Of a stretch of 37,373 nt of DNA, positions 18,544 through 27,313 are shown piece after piece. Both the position numbers and the translations under genes were made by a program. The number at the start of each line of letters is the position of its first letter. Within the stretch, counting starts at the first letter, position 1. Source of the DNA: Mesorhizobium sp. (GTDB lineage Bacteria > Pseudomonadota > Alphaproteobacteria > Rhizobiales > Rhizobiaceae); the NCBI RefSeq assembly GCF_017306585.1, contig NZ_JAFKIC010000156.1, positions 1 through 37,373 of the forward strand, in the 5' to 3' direction. The notes below the pieces were generated by a model. It saw only the letters and a program-made list of their open reading frames with translations, searched no databases and was not told the origin of the DNA.

Positions 18544-19275
18544 CTAATCGTGGCTGACACGAAAGTCGAAACGCTGCCTGGCGAACGGCTCATTCTCAAA
18601 TGTGAAATGCCACCATTCACGGGCATAGTTCCTGAAGCCGCCTGCTCGCATGGCCTCGATGAGTAATTTGCGGTTTGCTGCTGCGTCCTTGCCGAGCGGA
18701 CGGTGCGCCGTCTCGCTTATTGGGTCGAAACAGTCGAAGCCGGCGCCGAAGTCGAGCGCGTCGGCATCCCCGGCGCCGCAGGCCGTTTTCGCGATGGAGC
18801 GGTCGTCGATCCGGGCGAGGGCGAGATCGACCGTCGAGCCGCGCGAATGCGCCGACAGGCGAGCGACGTAGCCCCTGGCGATGAGATCGCCGCGCGCGAC
18901 CTTCGGATACCATTGCGGGTCGGGCGGTCCGCCTTGGGCCGACCAGTCGCCCATATCGGCGACTGCGCGGGCAGGCCGGTAACAATCGAAGACCACCAGC
19001 GTCAGGCCCTTGGAGGCAATCGCCTTCTGGACGCGGGCGAGGGCCTGCGCCGCCTGCCGGGTGAGGATGCAGACCGGGGCATCATAGCCGTTCACCTTGC
19101 GGTGCAGGAAGTTGTCCGTGCCGGCGTAGCGGATGTCCTGGCGGATGGAGGAATCGACTTCGGCGAGCCGGACAAAGCCCGGAGGCAAGGCATCGGCGTG
19201 CGCGGGCGCGACCAGAGAGGCGATGGCCAGGGCGAAAAAGCCAATGCGCTGAATCGTCTGGCGCACCCTATTCAA
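18544..19275 (-). CDS. VanX/DdpX-type D-alanyl-D-alanine dipeptidase, periplasmic
   Basis: The 243-residue product has a Sec signal peptide (to about residue 27, APAHA) and the M15D metallopeptidase pattern. Zinc ligands His143 and Asp150 are in SAHSRGSTVD, and catalytic Glu220 and the third ligand His223 are in EWWHF; Arg100 in FDCYRPAR matches the active-site arginine of VanX. The enzyme should cleave D-Ala-D-Ala released in the periplasm, recycling it or altering its level. The start is a TTG at 19275, 9 nt after the pbpC stop; a GTG three codons later is the alternative. It is the last gene of the macroglobulin-pbpC operon. A vancomycin resistance role is unlikely in a Gram-negative cell without VanH or VanA nearby. 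Confidence 0.88.
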   Translation of the reverse strand: MNRVRQTIQRIGFFALAIASLVAPAHADALPPGFVRLAEVDSSIRQDIRYAGTDNFLHRKVNGYDAPVCILTRQAAQALARVQKAIASKGLTLVVFDCYRPARAVADMGDWSAQGGPPDPQWYPKVARGDLIARGYVARLSAHSRGSTVDLALARIDDRSIAKTACGAGDADALDFGAGFDCFDPISETAHRPLGKDAAANRKLLIEAMRAGGFRNYAREWWHFTFENEPFARQRFDFRVSHD

Positions 19276-19284
19276 GAAGCGCTT

Positions 19285-21375
19285 TCACTGGACGAACACC
19301 TTGACGCTGGCAGCTCTTCCGGCGGCGTCGATGACAGTCAGCGTCGAATAGCCGGCACCGTCGGGCAGCCAGGTCGCGGTGCGGCGGCGGTCTAGGCCGA
19401 GCAGCGGCTTGCCATTGGCCAGCCAGCGGAACGGCGCGCGGCCGCCCTGCAGTTTGAGCACCAATGGCGAGGCGTCGGCCGAGTTGGTGGCGAGATCGAC
19501 GCGCGCGCCGTCCGGCGGGAAGATGATGGTCGGTGCGGGTTCGGTTACGGTCGCCTGCACCAGGCCATCCGCGCCGGCGCCGAAGCGGGTGAGCGTCACC
19601 GGCAATTCGTTGCGGCGCGGGGTGAAGGCGCCCGGCGGCTTGCCCGGCAGCGCTACGGTCGCCAGCCCCGAACGGACAAAACCCTCGAACAGGATGGGGG
19701 CGGCCGAGACATAGCCGGAAAGACCGGGCACCGCGCCGGCATCGGGCCGGCCGACCCACACGCCCAGCACATAGCGGCCATCGAAGCCGACCGACCATGC
19801 ATCGCGGTAGCCGTAGGAGGTGCCGGTCTTGTAGGCGATGCCTCGCTGCGAGGCACCTTCGGGCGGCTTCACGCCCGACAGGATGTCGATGATCTGCCAG
19901 TTGGCCTGCTCGTTGAGGATGGTGGTGGTCGTGGTCTCGGCATTGGCCGGTTCCGTGCCGTCGCGCAGCGTGTGCGTCTTGCCGCCATTGGCGAGCCCCG
20001 TATAGAGCTGGACCAGATCGCGCAGCGTCACGCCGACGCCGCCGAGGCCGATGGCGAGGCCAGGCGCCTCGTTGACCGGGAGGATCGGGTTGACGCCGGC
20101 CTGCCGGAAGCGCGCCGTCAGCCGCGCCGGGCCGACGGCGTCGAGGATGCGGATCGCCGGCACGTTGAGAGACAGTTGCAGGGCCTGGCGAACGCTGACA
20201 TCGCCCTGGTAGCCCATATCGAAATTCCTCGGCCGGTAGCCGCCGAAATCGACCGGGCTGTCCTCGATCAGCGTCTCCTGCGCCAGCAGTCCCTGCTCGA
20301 AGGCGAGGCCATAGATGAAGGGCTTCAAGGTGGAGCCTGGCGAGCGCACGACCTTGGTCATGTCGATCCAGCCGGAGCGGCTGGAATCGAAGAAATTGGC
20401 GGAACCGACTTCACCGAGGATGTCGCCGGTGCGGGAATCGGCCAGCACCATGGCGACGGAGAGGCGCGGCCCGAGCTTGCTGGCGGCGTCCCTGGCAACC
20501 TGTTCCAGGCCCTGCTGGACGCTTTTGCGGATCGTCAGCCTCAGCGGCTGGCCCGGAACGGCCTTGGGCAGCATGGCATAGGAGGCGTGCGCGGCGAGCG
20601 CCGGTAGCGTGCGGCGCAGGCCCGAGACATCGTCGAGCGCGGCGCGCGCCGCCTCGCGCTCGCCGATCAGGCCTGACGAGACCATGCGGGTCAGCACGCG
20701 GTCACGGGCGGCGTGGGCGATCTCCAGATTGCGGTCGGGCCGGCGTCTTTCCGGCAGTTGCGGCAGGGCCACGAGCAGGGCGGCCTCCGAGACGGTCAGC
20801 CGCTTCGGCTCCTTGCCGAAATAGGCGAGCGAGGCGGCGCGCACGCCTTCGAGGTTGCCGCCGTAAGGCGCCAGCGTGAGGTAGCGTTCCAGGATCTCGC
20901 GCTTCGACAGCCGCCGCTCGATCTGGATGGCGCGCAGCATCTGCTTGATCTTGGAGCCGATGCTGCGGCTGTCGCGCGGCTCGATCAGGCGCGCGAGCTG
21001 CATCGACAGGGTCGAGCCGCCGGACACGATATGGCCGCTGGTGATGAGCTGGCCGGCGGCGCGGCCGAGCGCCAGCACATCGACGCCTTCATGATCCCAG
21101 AAGCGCTTGTCCTCATAGGTGACCAGCATGTCGACGAACTGCTTGTCGACCTGATCGAGACGGGTTTCCAGCCGCCAATAGCCATCCGGCGTGGCAAAGG
21201 CGCGAAGCAGCTGGCCGTCACGGTCCTGGACTTCCGTCGAGACGGTCAGCTTTTCGGGGAGCGGCGGCGGGAAGGCGCGGTCGAGTTCCCAAAGCAAAGC
21301 GACGGAGATGGCAAGAAGGCCGACGCAGGAAGCTGCGGTTATTGCTGCCCGGCGGAGAAACTTCCTTGAAAGCAT
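19285..21375 (-). CDS. pbpC: Penicillin-binding protein 1C, bifunctional glycosyltransferase/transpeptidase
   Basis: The product has 696 residues from the ATG at 21375. One N-terminal membrane anchor (AAITAASCVGLLAISVALLW) is followed by a GT51 domain with catalytic glutamate motif EDKRFWDHEG (about 88-97), GGSTLSMQLARL and LSKREILERYL. The transpeptidase has SPGSTLK (about 343-349), SLN, and KTGTSYGYRDAW (about 513). A C-terminal PBP1C-type domain (BiPBP_C) closes the protein. It polymerises and may cross-link peptidoglycan, and PBP1C is classically paired with a bacterial alpha-2-macroglobulin, as here. The ATG at 21375 has GAGGGGC 6 nt upstream; ATGs at 21390 and 21405 are possible, but 21390 lies within a repeat element. 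The ribosome-binding site itself belongs to the repeat. Confidence 0.93.
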   Translation of the reverse strand: MLSRKFLRRAAITAASCVGLLAISVALLWELDRAFPPPLPEKLTVSTEVQDRDGQLLRAFATPDGYWRLETRLDQVDKQFVDMLVTYEDKRFWDHEGVDVLALGRAAGQLITSGHIVSGGSTLSMQLARLIEPRDSRSIGSKIKQMLRAIQIERRLSKREILERYLTLAPYGGNLEGVRAASLAYFGKEPKRLTVSEAALLVALPQLPERRRPDRNLEIAHAARDRVLTRMVSSGLIGEREAARAALDDVSGLRRTLPALAAHASYAMLPKAVPGQPLRLTIRKSVQQGLEQVARDAASKLGPRLSVAMVLADSRTGDILGEVGSANFFDSSRSGWIDMTKVVRSPGSTLKPFIYGLAFEQGLLAQETLIEDSPVDFGGYRPRNFDMGYQGDVSVRQALQLSLNVPAIRILDAVGPARLTARFRQAGVNPILPVNEAPGLAIGLGGVGVTLRDLVQLYTGLANGGKTHTLRDGTEPANAETTTTTILNEQANWQIIDILSGVKPPEGASQRGIAYKTGTSYGYRDAWSVGFDGRYVLGVWVGRPDAGAVPGLSGYVSAAPILFEGFVRSGLATVALPGKPPGAFTPRRNELPVTLTRFGAGADGLVQATVTEPAPTIIFPPDGARVDLATNSADASPLVLKLQGGRAPFRWLANGKPLLGLDRRRTATWLPDGAGYSTLTVIDAAGRAASVKVFVQ

Positions 21376-21382
21376 GGCGCCG

Positions 21383-21512
21383 CCCCTCATTGTCCTGCCG
21401 GACATTTCTCCCCGTATAGAGACGGGGAGAAAGGGGCTTGCCGAGGCCGTCGCGACAGTCTCCTTCTCCCCGTCTCTATACGGGGAGAAGGTGCCGGCAG
21501 GCGGATGAGGGG
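21383..21512. repeat. Palindromic intergenic repeat element (130 bp) between macroglobulin and pbpC
   Basis: Two hairpins, 21406-21431 and 21464-21489, are exact reverse complements of each other; each has a perfect 10-bp stem (TTCTCCCCGT / ACGGGGAGAA) and a 6-nt loop. The outer flanks also match as inverted arms: CCCCTCAT...CCTGCCGG on the left against CCGGCAGG...ATGAGGGG on the right. The whole element is one large imperfect palindrome with about 32 nt in the middle. It resembles the short palindromic repeats scattered between genes in rhizobia (RIME-like). It contains an alternative pbpC start codon and provides its ribosome-binding site. Confidence 0.82.
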
Positions 21513-21552
21513 CAGCGCCGTCGTCCTGTTCATGATCTCCACCAAGGGCACC

Positions 21553-24500
21553 TTACGGCGCCTTGATCTCCATCATGCCGGTGGCGGTGCGGGCGGAGAA
21601 TTGCGGCCGGTACATGTCCTCCACCGTCGCCGCCGGATGCGCGTAAGTGCCGGGCGTCACGGCACGCACGACATAGGCGAGCGTCAGATTGTGGTCGTGG
21701 TCGCCGTCGGCGGGGTTGAATGCCGCGACGAAGCGGTCGTCGCGGAATTCCAGATGCGCGGCATCGGTCTGCGCCAGCCAGGAGAAGTTCGACAGCTGGG
21801 CGCTGGAGACGAGGCCCGGATTGTCGATCTCGAAGCCGGCCGGCAGAAGGTCGGTGACCAGCAGGCGCGACGGCCAGCTGTTCTGTTCGGTGACCTTGAG
21901 CACGACGACATAACGTTCGTTCTGGGTCGCCTCCGTCACATTGGCCTCGGTGCCATCGAGCTTGTAGTAGGTGCGGTCGATGGTGAAGCCTTCGCCGCCG
22001 GCCGGCAGGGGCTGGATAGGCGACGCCACTGTGGTGACGACGGCCTGCAGCGGGGTCTTGCCGGTGTTGGCGATTTCGAGCGGGCTGTCCACCAGGTCGG
22101 AGCCGCCGACCTGGTTGGAATAGCCACCCGAATGTGGCGCGCCATTGACGGTCAGCGCGATCGAGTCGTTGCCTTCCTTCAACGCGCGGGCGGCCAGCAG
22201 CATCCAGGAATCATCCTGGGTGGTGGTCCAGCGCACTTCGGCGCGTTCCCGGGTCACCAGCTTGATCAGCTCCGGCACGATCGTCGAGACTGGCTTGGAT
22301 TCCGCCGCCAGCGACAGCATCGCGGCGCCGTCACGCAACGCCGAGCCGTAGTCGGAGCGGTACCAGTCGTAGTCGGTCTGCGACTTGGCCAGTTGCAGCG
22401 CGGTCTTGAACGTCGCCTCCGAGCGCTGCGTGTCGCAGTAGAGCGCAAGGCTCGCCGTCAGCTGGGCGACGGCCATCGGGCTCGAGAAGGCTTCGAGCTG
22501 GGTGTCGGCGTAGTAGCGCAGATCGCCGATCGAGGCCTTCTTGTTGCGGGCCAGAACGTAGAGCGCGTAGGCGATCTCGCTGCCGCGATCCTGTACGCTC
22601 TGGTCGTAGCCGAGCGAGTTCTGCAAGTTGTTGAGCGCCTGGTTCATGGCCAGAGCCGGCACGTCGTATTTCTGTTCCCGCGCCCTGGTCAGGAATTCGC
22701 TGACATAGGCGTCGAGCCAGAGATCGCCGGAGCCGGGACCCCAGAGGCCGAAGCTGCCGCTGGAGGACTGGTAGCTCAGCACCTTGTAGATGGCGTCCTG
22801 GATGCGGCCATGCAGGTCCGGGTCGCTTTCCATGCCGATGCCCGACGCCATCTCGTTGACATAGAGCAGCGGCATGGCGCGGCTGGTGGTCTGCTCGGCG
22901 CAACCATAGGGGTAGCGGTCGAGCGTCATCAGCAGCGAGGGCACGTCGAAGGCTGCCGCCTGCGAAACGCCGACGCTGACCGAAGCGCCATCGAGCAGGC
23001 TGGCGGCCAGCAGTTCCTTGTCGACACGCAGCGCGCCGCCATTGCCCTTGAGGTCGACCACGAGGCGCGTGGTGACCGGCAATTGCGCCGGACGCACCGG
23101 CACATAGAGCGTCTGCTCGACCTTGGTGCCGTCGGCATGCGCAAGCTTGATGGTCAGCGAGGCGTTGCCCGGCGTCTTGGCGATCAGCGGCACGGTCAAG
23201 GTCTGGCGCTTGCCCTGGGCGAGCGTCAGCTTCTGGGGCAGGGGCTTGTCGCCCGTCGAGAGGTCGCCCGTCGTGTCGATCGACAGCGCATAGTCGCCGG
23301 CCGGGCCGTCGGTGTCGGCGACGTCGAGCCGCATGACGGCGTTGTCGCCAGGCGCCAGGAACCGCGGCAGGCCGGCGGTGATCACCACCGGATCGCGCAC
23401 GATCACGTCCGACTGGGCATGGCCGACCGCTTCCTTGGTCCAGGCGACAGCCATGACGCGCACGGTGCCGTTGAACTGCGGAATGTCGAAGTCGATCCGC
23501 GCCTTGCCGTCGGCGTCGAGCTGGACCGGACCGGAGAAGAAGGCGACCAGCTTTTCGGTGGGCGGGCTGCCCTGCGTCTGCATGTTGGCGCCGTCGCCGC
23601 CGGTCCTGAGCTTGCCGGTGGTGCCGAGCGAACCGTCGATCAGACGGCCATAGATGTCACGGATCTCCATGCCCAGCATGCGCTGGCCGAAGAACCAGTT
23701 TTCGGGGTCCGGCGCCTTGTAGTTGGTGAGATTGAGGATGCCGACATCGACGGCGGCGACCATGACATAGGCGTTGGCGCCCGGCTGCACCCCGGCCACC
23801 GAGACCGGGATCGACAGCTGCTGGCGCGGCATGGTCTTTTCAGGCGGCGTCAGCGTGACCGCGAGCTTCTTGGCGCCCGGGTCGACCTTCAGCCATTTCA
23901 CGCCGATGGCGCGGGCGGGCATACGTGTTTCCTGCGCATCGCCCGGCCGGAACAGGGTTGCCGTGACATAGGCGCCGGCGCCCCAGTCGTCGCCGACCGG
24001 GATGTCGACGGTGCTGCCGCCGGCCGGCACGGTGGCCGTGATGGTCTTCAAGAGCTTGTCGGAACCGATGTTGACCAGCAGTTCGCCGGCAAAATGCGGC
24101 GAGATTTTCAGCTTGGCCACCTCGCCGGCGGCGTAATTGTCCTTGTCGAGGGCAATCTCCAGGCCGTCGGGCGTTTCGGTGGTGGTCGAGGCGACATACC
24201 AGCCGGCGTCGAACTCGTAGCTGGTCGCCGGTCCTTCCGGGTCCGAGGTTTCGATCTCGAGCCGGTACCGGCCCCAGTCGACAGGAACGGAGACGGTGGC
24301 GTCGCCATCGGCGTTAAGGTCGATCTGGCCGTTGGCGATCGACTTGGTGAAGGTCACCGGCTCGTAGTTCCAGGAATTGTTGGAGCGGTACCACTGGTAA
24401 TTGCGCTCGACCTTGACCAGCGTCCATTGCGCGCCTTTCAGCGCCTCGCGCTTGCCGTCGGGATCGACCGCGATCAGGCTGAACTTGGCGGTGCCGCCCT

Positions 24501-27033
24501 GCGGCACTTCATCGTCGGCGAAATCCGAGCGGATGCCGATCATATGGCCCTGCGGGCGGATGCCGATGTTGAGCGAGCGCTCGATGGCGCGGCCGCCGGT
24601 TTCGCGCATACGCACGGTCACCTTGCCGTCGACCAGTTTCGTGGTCGAAGGCAGTTGGTCGACACTGACAGGGAAGGTCGCCTTGCCGTCATCGCCAACC
24701 ACAGGCAAGTTGGTCAGCGGCGTGACCGTTGGTTCCGCCGACTGTTCGTCGGCGAGGCCGAAGGAGAAGTTGGGGAAGCGGTCCCAGCTGCGCGAGGTCG
24801 ACAGCGTCAGCTCGCCTTCCAACGCCAGGCCCGCCGCCGGCGCGCCATAGAGGAAGCGGCCGTCGATGGCTATGTTGGCGGTTTCGCCGCGCGCGATCTC
24901 CTGCTTGTCGGCCTTCATGTCGAATTCGATGCGATCCGGCACGAAGTCCTCGACCAGGAACATCTGGCTGGCGACGGCCGGCTGCTTGGGATCGGTGTAG
25001 ATCGAAACCGACCAGGTGCCGCGCATCGCATTGGGCTCGAGCGGCAGGTCGACGGCATGGCCGCCGGCCGACGCGCCGTCGCTGACGATGCGGCGGTCCT
25101 CGACGCCGTCGGGGCGCGAGAAGATGAAGGTGAGCGGCAGGTTCTCCACCGCCTTGGCGGCACCGTCGCGGGCAAGCGCCGCGACATGCACGTCCTCGCC
25201 GGCGCGGTAGATGCCGCGCTCGGTCCAGGCATAGACGTCGAGCGCGCCGGGCGCGGCGCGTCCGGTGACGCCACGGTCAGACAGGTCGAAGCCGGCCTTG
25301 GCCATGTCGAGGAAGACGAAGTCATTGTCGCCCTGCTTGGCCATCAGCACGGCGGGCACCATGCCGCCGTCGCCACGCGTCAGGCCGGGATTGAACACGG
25401 CGTGTCCCTCGGCATCCGACGTCGCTGTGCCGAGAACCTCGTTGTTCCTGGCGACCAGCGTCAGTTCGGCGCCGGCGATCGGCTTGGCGGAGCCCAGCGA
25501 GCGGGCAAAGACGTTCAACCCGTCCTGGCCGGTATAGGTCGACAGGCCGATGTCGGAGACGACGAACCACTGTGTGGCGAGCGAACTGTAGCTGTCGTTC
25601 TTGTCGTTGACGGCTTGGGCCGTCAGCACATAGACGCCGGGCTTGCGCTGCGGCAGCGCTTCGTCGACCGGGAAGGAGGTGGTGACCTCCTTGTTGAGGT
25701 CGTTGACGATGTCGAGCTGGCCTTGCCAGACCGGCGCGCCCATCTGCTCGGAAATGTTGGAGATGTCATAGCCGTCGAGCTGGTGCAGGAACTGGTAGCC
25801 CGACAGAAGCTGCGCCAGCGACCGGTCGCCGATGCGGTAGAGCTTCATCTGGGCGGCGTTCATGTTGACGGTGACGACCGGGATGCCACGGCGCGCGCCG
25901 GCCGGCAGCACGAAGCTGTCGCCGGTGAAGCGGGCGGACGGTGCGCGGTCCTGCACATAGATCGACAGCACGGTGGGGGCGGCGGTGACTTCGCCGATCG
26001 CGGCCGGCAGGCCGGCGCGGAAGGTGACGTCATAATGCTGGCCGTGCTGGAGCCCCTCGACGCAGATCTGCTTGTCCTTGGCCTCGACGCCCTTTGGCGG
26101 CGCGTTGTCGACGGTGACGAACTGAGCGTAGTCGACGCCGGTCTTGACCAGTTCCTCGGAGAATTGGGCGCAGATGCGTGGCGCGCTGGTGTCGGCATCG
26201 ACGCTGTGGTCGATGACGCGGAAACCCTTGCGGGCCTTCAGATCGGCATAGTCGGCCTGGACGGCAGGCGAAGGCACCAGCGCAAGGCTGGCCTCATAGG
26301 CCTGCAAGGCAGGCCGGTAGAGATCGCGCTTGTCGAGGCCGGCGCCGAGCAGCGCCAGCACCTCGGCGCGCGTCTTGGTTGTGCGCAGCAGCTTGTAGGC
26401 ATTGAAAGCGGCCGAGGTGCTGTTTGCCGGCAAAGTGGAGGCTTCGGAGGTGTTGGCCGCGGGCTGCACGGCCAGCGTCTCGCGGGCCAGGTTGAGCCAG
26501 AGCTTGCCGTCGTCGGGCATCACCGAGACCGCGGACTCGTATTTCTGCATGGCCGAACGATGGTCGCCGGTCTGTACCGCCTGTTCGGCGGCGCCGATCA
26601 GGGCCGCCATGCCCTCGGTGGGCTTGTCGAAGGCCGGGCCGAGCAGCTTGTTGCGATACTGCTGGGCCTGATCGGCCATCCAGTTGGGGAAGAAGGCGAG
26701 TTCCGGTGGCGCGCCGATATCGGGATCGCCGTCGATGTTGACGATCTTGCCCGCAACGGCTCCATTGAACTGCTTCAGCTGGTTATAATCCGATTTTAGG
26801 AAGCACCACTTAGCCTTGGTGTTATAGGTGAAGGCGCGGCAGGCCGGATCGCCGAGGCATGTCGTCTTGCACTGATCGAGGGTGACGTTCTGGTCGGATC
26901 TGAGGTCGAAGCCGAAATAGTCGGAATTGTCGGTCGTTGCGATTCGCCGCGCCTCGGCCGCTTGCGCAACGCCACTCCAAGCGAAGAAAAAAAGGATCAG
27001 GATCGACAGACCACGAGCCGCGCGCATTGCCAT
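21553..27033 (-). CDS. Bacterial alpha-2-macroglobulin with N-terminal PAN domain
   Basis: The 1826-residue protein has a signal peptide ending AQA-A near residue 25 with no lipobox, so it should be soluble in the periplasm, unlike the E. coli lipoprotein YfhM. A PAN/apple-type domain follows (about 30-110; QCKTTCLGDPACRAFTYN and WCFLKS). Then come macroglobulin domains: MG repeats, a bait region, the A2M domain with 'KEAVGHAQSDVIVRDP', and the thioester motif GCAEQ with Cys1378 and Gln1381 in the order needed for an internal thioester. The C-terminal helical and receptor-like domains are present to the end. Such proteins trap proteases that enter the periplasm. The ATG at 27033 follows GGAGGG on the - strand. 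The gene heads an operon with pbpC and the dipeptidase, and is divergent from tamA. Confidence 0.93.
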   Translation of the reverse strand: MAMRAARGLSILILFFFAWSGVAQAAEARRIATTDNSDYFGFDLRSDQNVTLDQCKTTCLGDPACRAFTYNTKAKWCFLKSDYNQLKQFNGAVAGKIVNIDGDPDIGAPPELAFFPNWMADQAQQYRNKLLGPAFDKPTEGMAALIGAAEQAVQTGDHRSAMQKYESAVSVMPDDGKLWLNLARETLAVQPAANTSEASTLPANSTSAAFNAYKLLRTTKTRAEVLALLGAGLDKRDLYRPALQAYEASLALVPSPAVQADYADLKARKGFRVIDHSVDADTSAPRICAQFSEELVKTGVDYAQFVTVDNAPPKGVEAKDKQICVEGLQHGQHYDVTFRAGLPAAIGEVTAAPTVLSIYVQDRAPSARFTGDSFVLPAGARRGIPVVTVNMNAAQMKLYRIGDRSLAQLLSGYQFLHQLDGYDISNISEQMGAPVWQGQLDIVNDLNKEVTTSFPVDEALPQRKPGVYVLTAQAVNDKNDSYSSLATQWFVVSDIGLSTYTGQDGLNVFARSLGSAKPIAGAELTLVARNNEVLGTATSDAEGHAVFNPGLTRGDGGMVPAVLMAKQGDNDFVFLDMAKAGFDLSDRGVTGRAAPGALDVYAWTERGIYRAGEDVHVAALARDGAAKAVENLPLTFIFSRPDGVEDRRIVSDGASAGGHAVDLPLEPNAMRGTWSVSIYTDPKQPAVASQMFLVEDFVPDRIEFDMKADKQEIARGETANIAIDGRFLYGAPAAGLALEGELTLSTSRSWDRFPNFSFGLADEQSAEPTVTPLTNLPVVGDDGKATFPVSVDQLPSTTKLVDGKVTVRMRETGGRAIERSLNIGIRPQGHMIGIRSDFADDEVPQGGTAKFSLIAVDPDGKREALKGAQWTLVKVERNYQWYRSNNSWNYEPVTFTKSIANGQIDLNADGDATVSVPVDWGRYRLEIETSDPEGPATSYEFDAGWYVASTTTETPDGLEIALDKDNYAAGEVAKLKISPHFAGELLVNIGSDKLLKTITATVPAGGSTVDIPVGDDWGAGAYVTATLFRPGDAQETRMPARAIGVKWLKVDPGAKKLAVTLTPPEKTMPRQQLSIPVSVAGVQPGANAYVMVAAVDVGILNLTNYKAPDPENWFFGQRMLGMEIRDIYGRLIDGSLGTTGKLRTGGDGANMQTQGSPPTEKLVAFFSGPVQLDADGKARIDFDIPQFNGTVRVMAVAWTKEAVGHAQSDVIVRDPVVITAGLPRFLAPGDNAVMRLDVADTDGPAGDYALSIDTTGDLSTGDKPLPQKLTLAQGKRQTLTVPLIAKTPGNASLTIKLAHADGTKVEQTLYVPVRPAQLPVTTRLVVDLKGNGGALRVDKELLAASLLDGASVSVGVSQAAAFDVPSLLMTLDRYPYGCAEQTTSRAMPLLYVNEMASGIGMESDPDLHGRIQDAIYKVLSYQSSSGSFGLWGPGSGDLWLDAYVSEFLTRAREQKYDVPALAMNQALNNLQNSLGYDQSVQDRGSEIAYALYVLARNKKASIGDLRYYADTQLEAFSSPMAVAQLTASLALYCDTQRSEATFKTALQLAKSQTDYDWYRSDYGSALRDGAAMLSLAAESKPVSTIVPELIKLVTRERAEVRWTTTQDDSWMLLAARALKEGNDSIALTVNGAPHSGGYSNQVGGSDLVDSPLEIANTGKTPLQAVVTTVASPIQPLPAGGEGFTIDRTYYKLDGTEANVTEATQNERYVVVLKVTEQNSWPSRLLVTDLLPAGFEIDNPGLVSSAQLSNFSWLAQTDAAHLEFRDDRFVAAFNPADGDHDHNLTLAYVVRAVTPGTYAHPAATVEDMYRPQFSARTATGMMEIKAP

Positions 27034-27313
27034 AACACCCTCCGGACAATTTGCAGACGTCCGGGCATGTTCAAGCTTCAGTCGGGCTTGTCAACGCGCG
27101 GACGGGCAGGTTCCGCCTGCCAACGGTTTATTTTCCGGCCAAGGACCGGTATGCGGACAATAACCTGCATAGGACAGGGGATCACGCTTTCTTGCGGAAA
27201 CGCAAAAGGTGTGAATTCCAAGCCCGTCCTATTTCAGACAATTGGATTGTGGCCCCTTTACGAGCGCTTCAGAACTTCATTCCAATTTTAGTTTTGTCAC
27301 CTAGGTTGTCTTA
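27034..27313. promoter_or_regulatory. Divergent intergenic region between macroglobulin and tamA
   Basis: These 280 bp must hold the promoters of both the leftward macroglobulin-pbpC-dipeptidase operon and the rightward tamAB pair. Bases toward tamA are AT-richer (27240-27310). A small hairpin TTGCG-GAAA-CGCAA lies at 27192-27205. I could not identify convincing -35/-10 pairs. No gene is apparent here. Confidence 0.4.

Noticed and set aside
18544-19275. Dipeptidase as a vancomycin-resistance gene
   Set aside because: No VanH, VanA/B or VanRS-like genes are present, and the cell appears Gram-negative. Peptidoglycan turnover is more likely.
21505-26799. A 1764-codon open frame on the + strand opposite the macroglobulin gene
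   Set aside because: The translation is Arg/Gly/Ala/Asp/His-rich with no recognisable domain or signal, while the - strand has clear family motifs. Long antisense frames are common in high-GC genes. It starts inside the repeat element.
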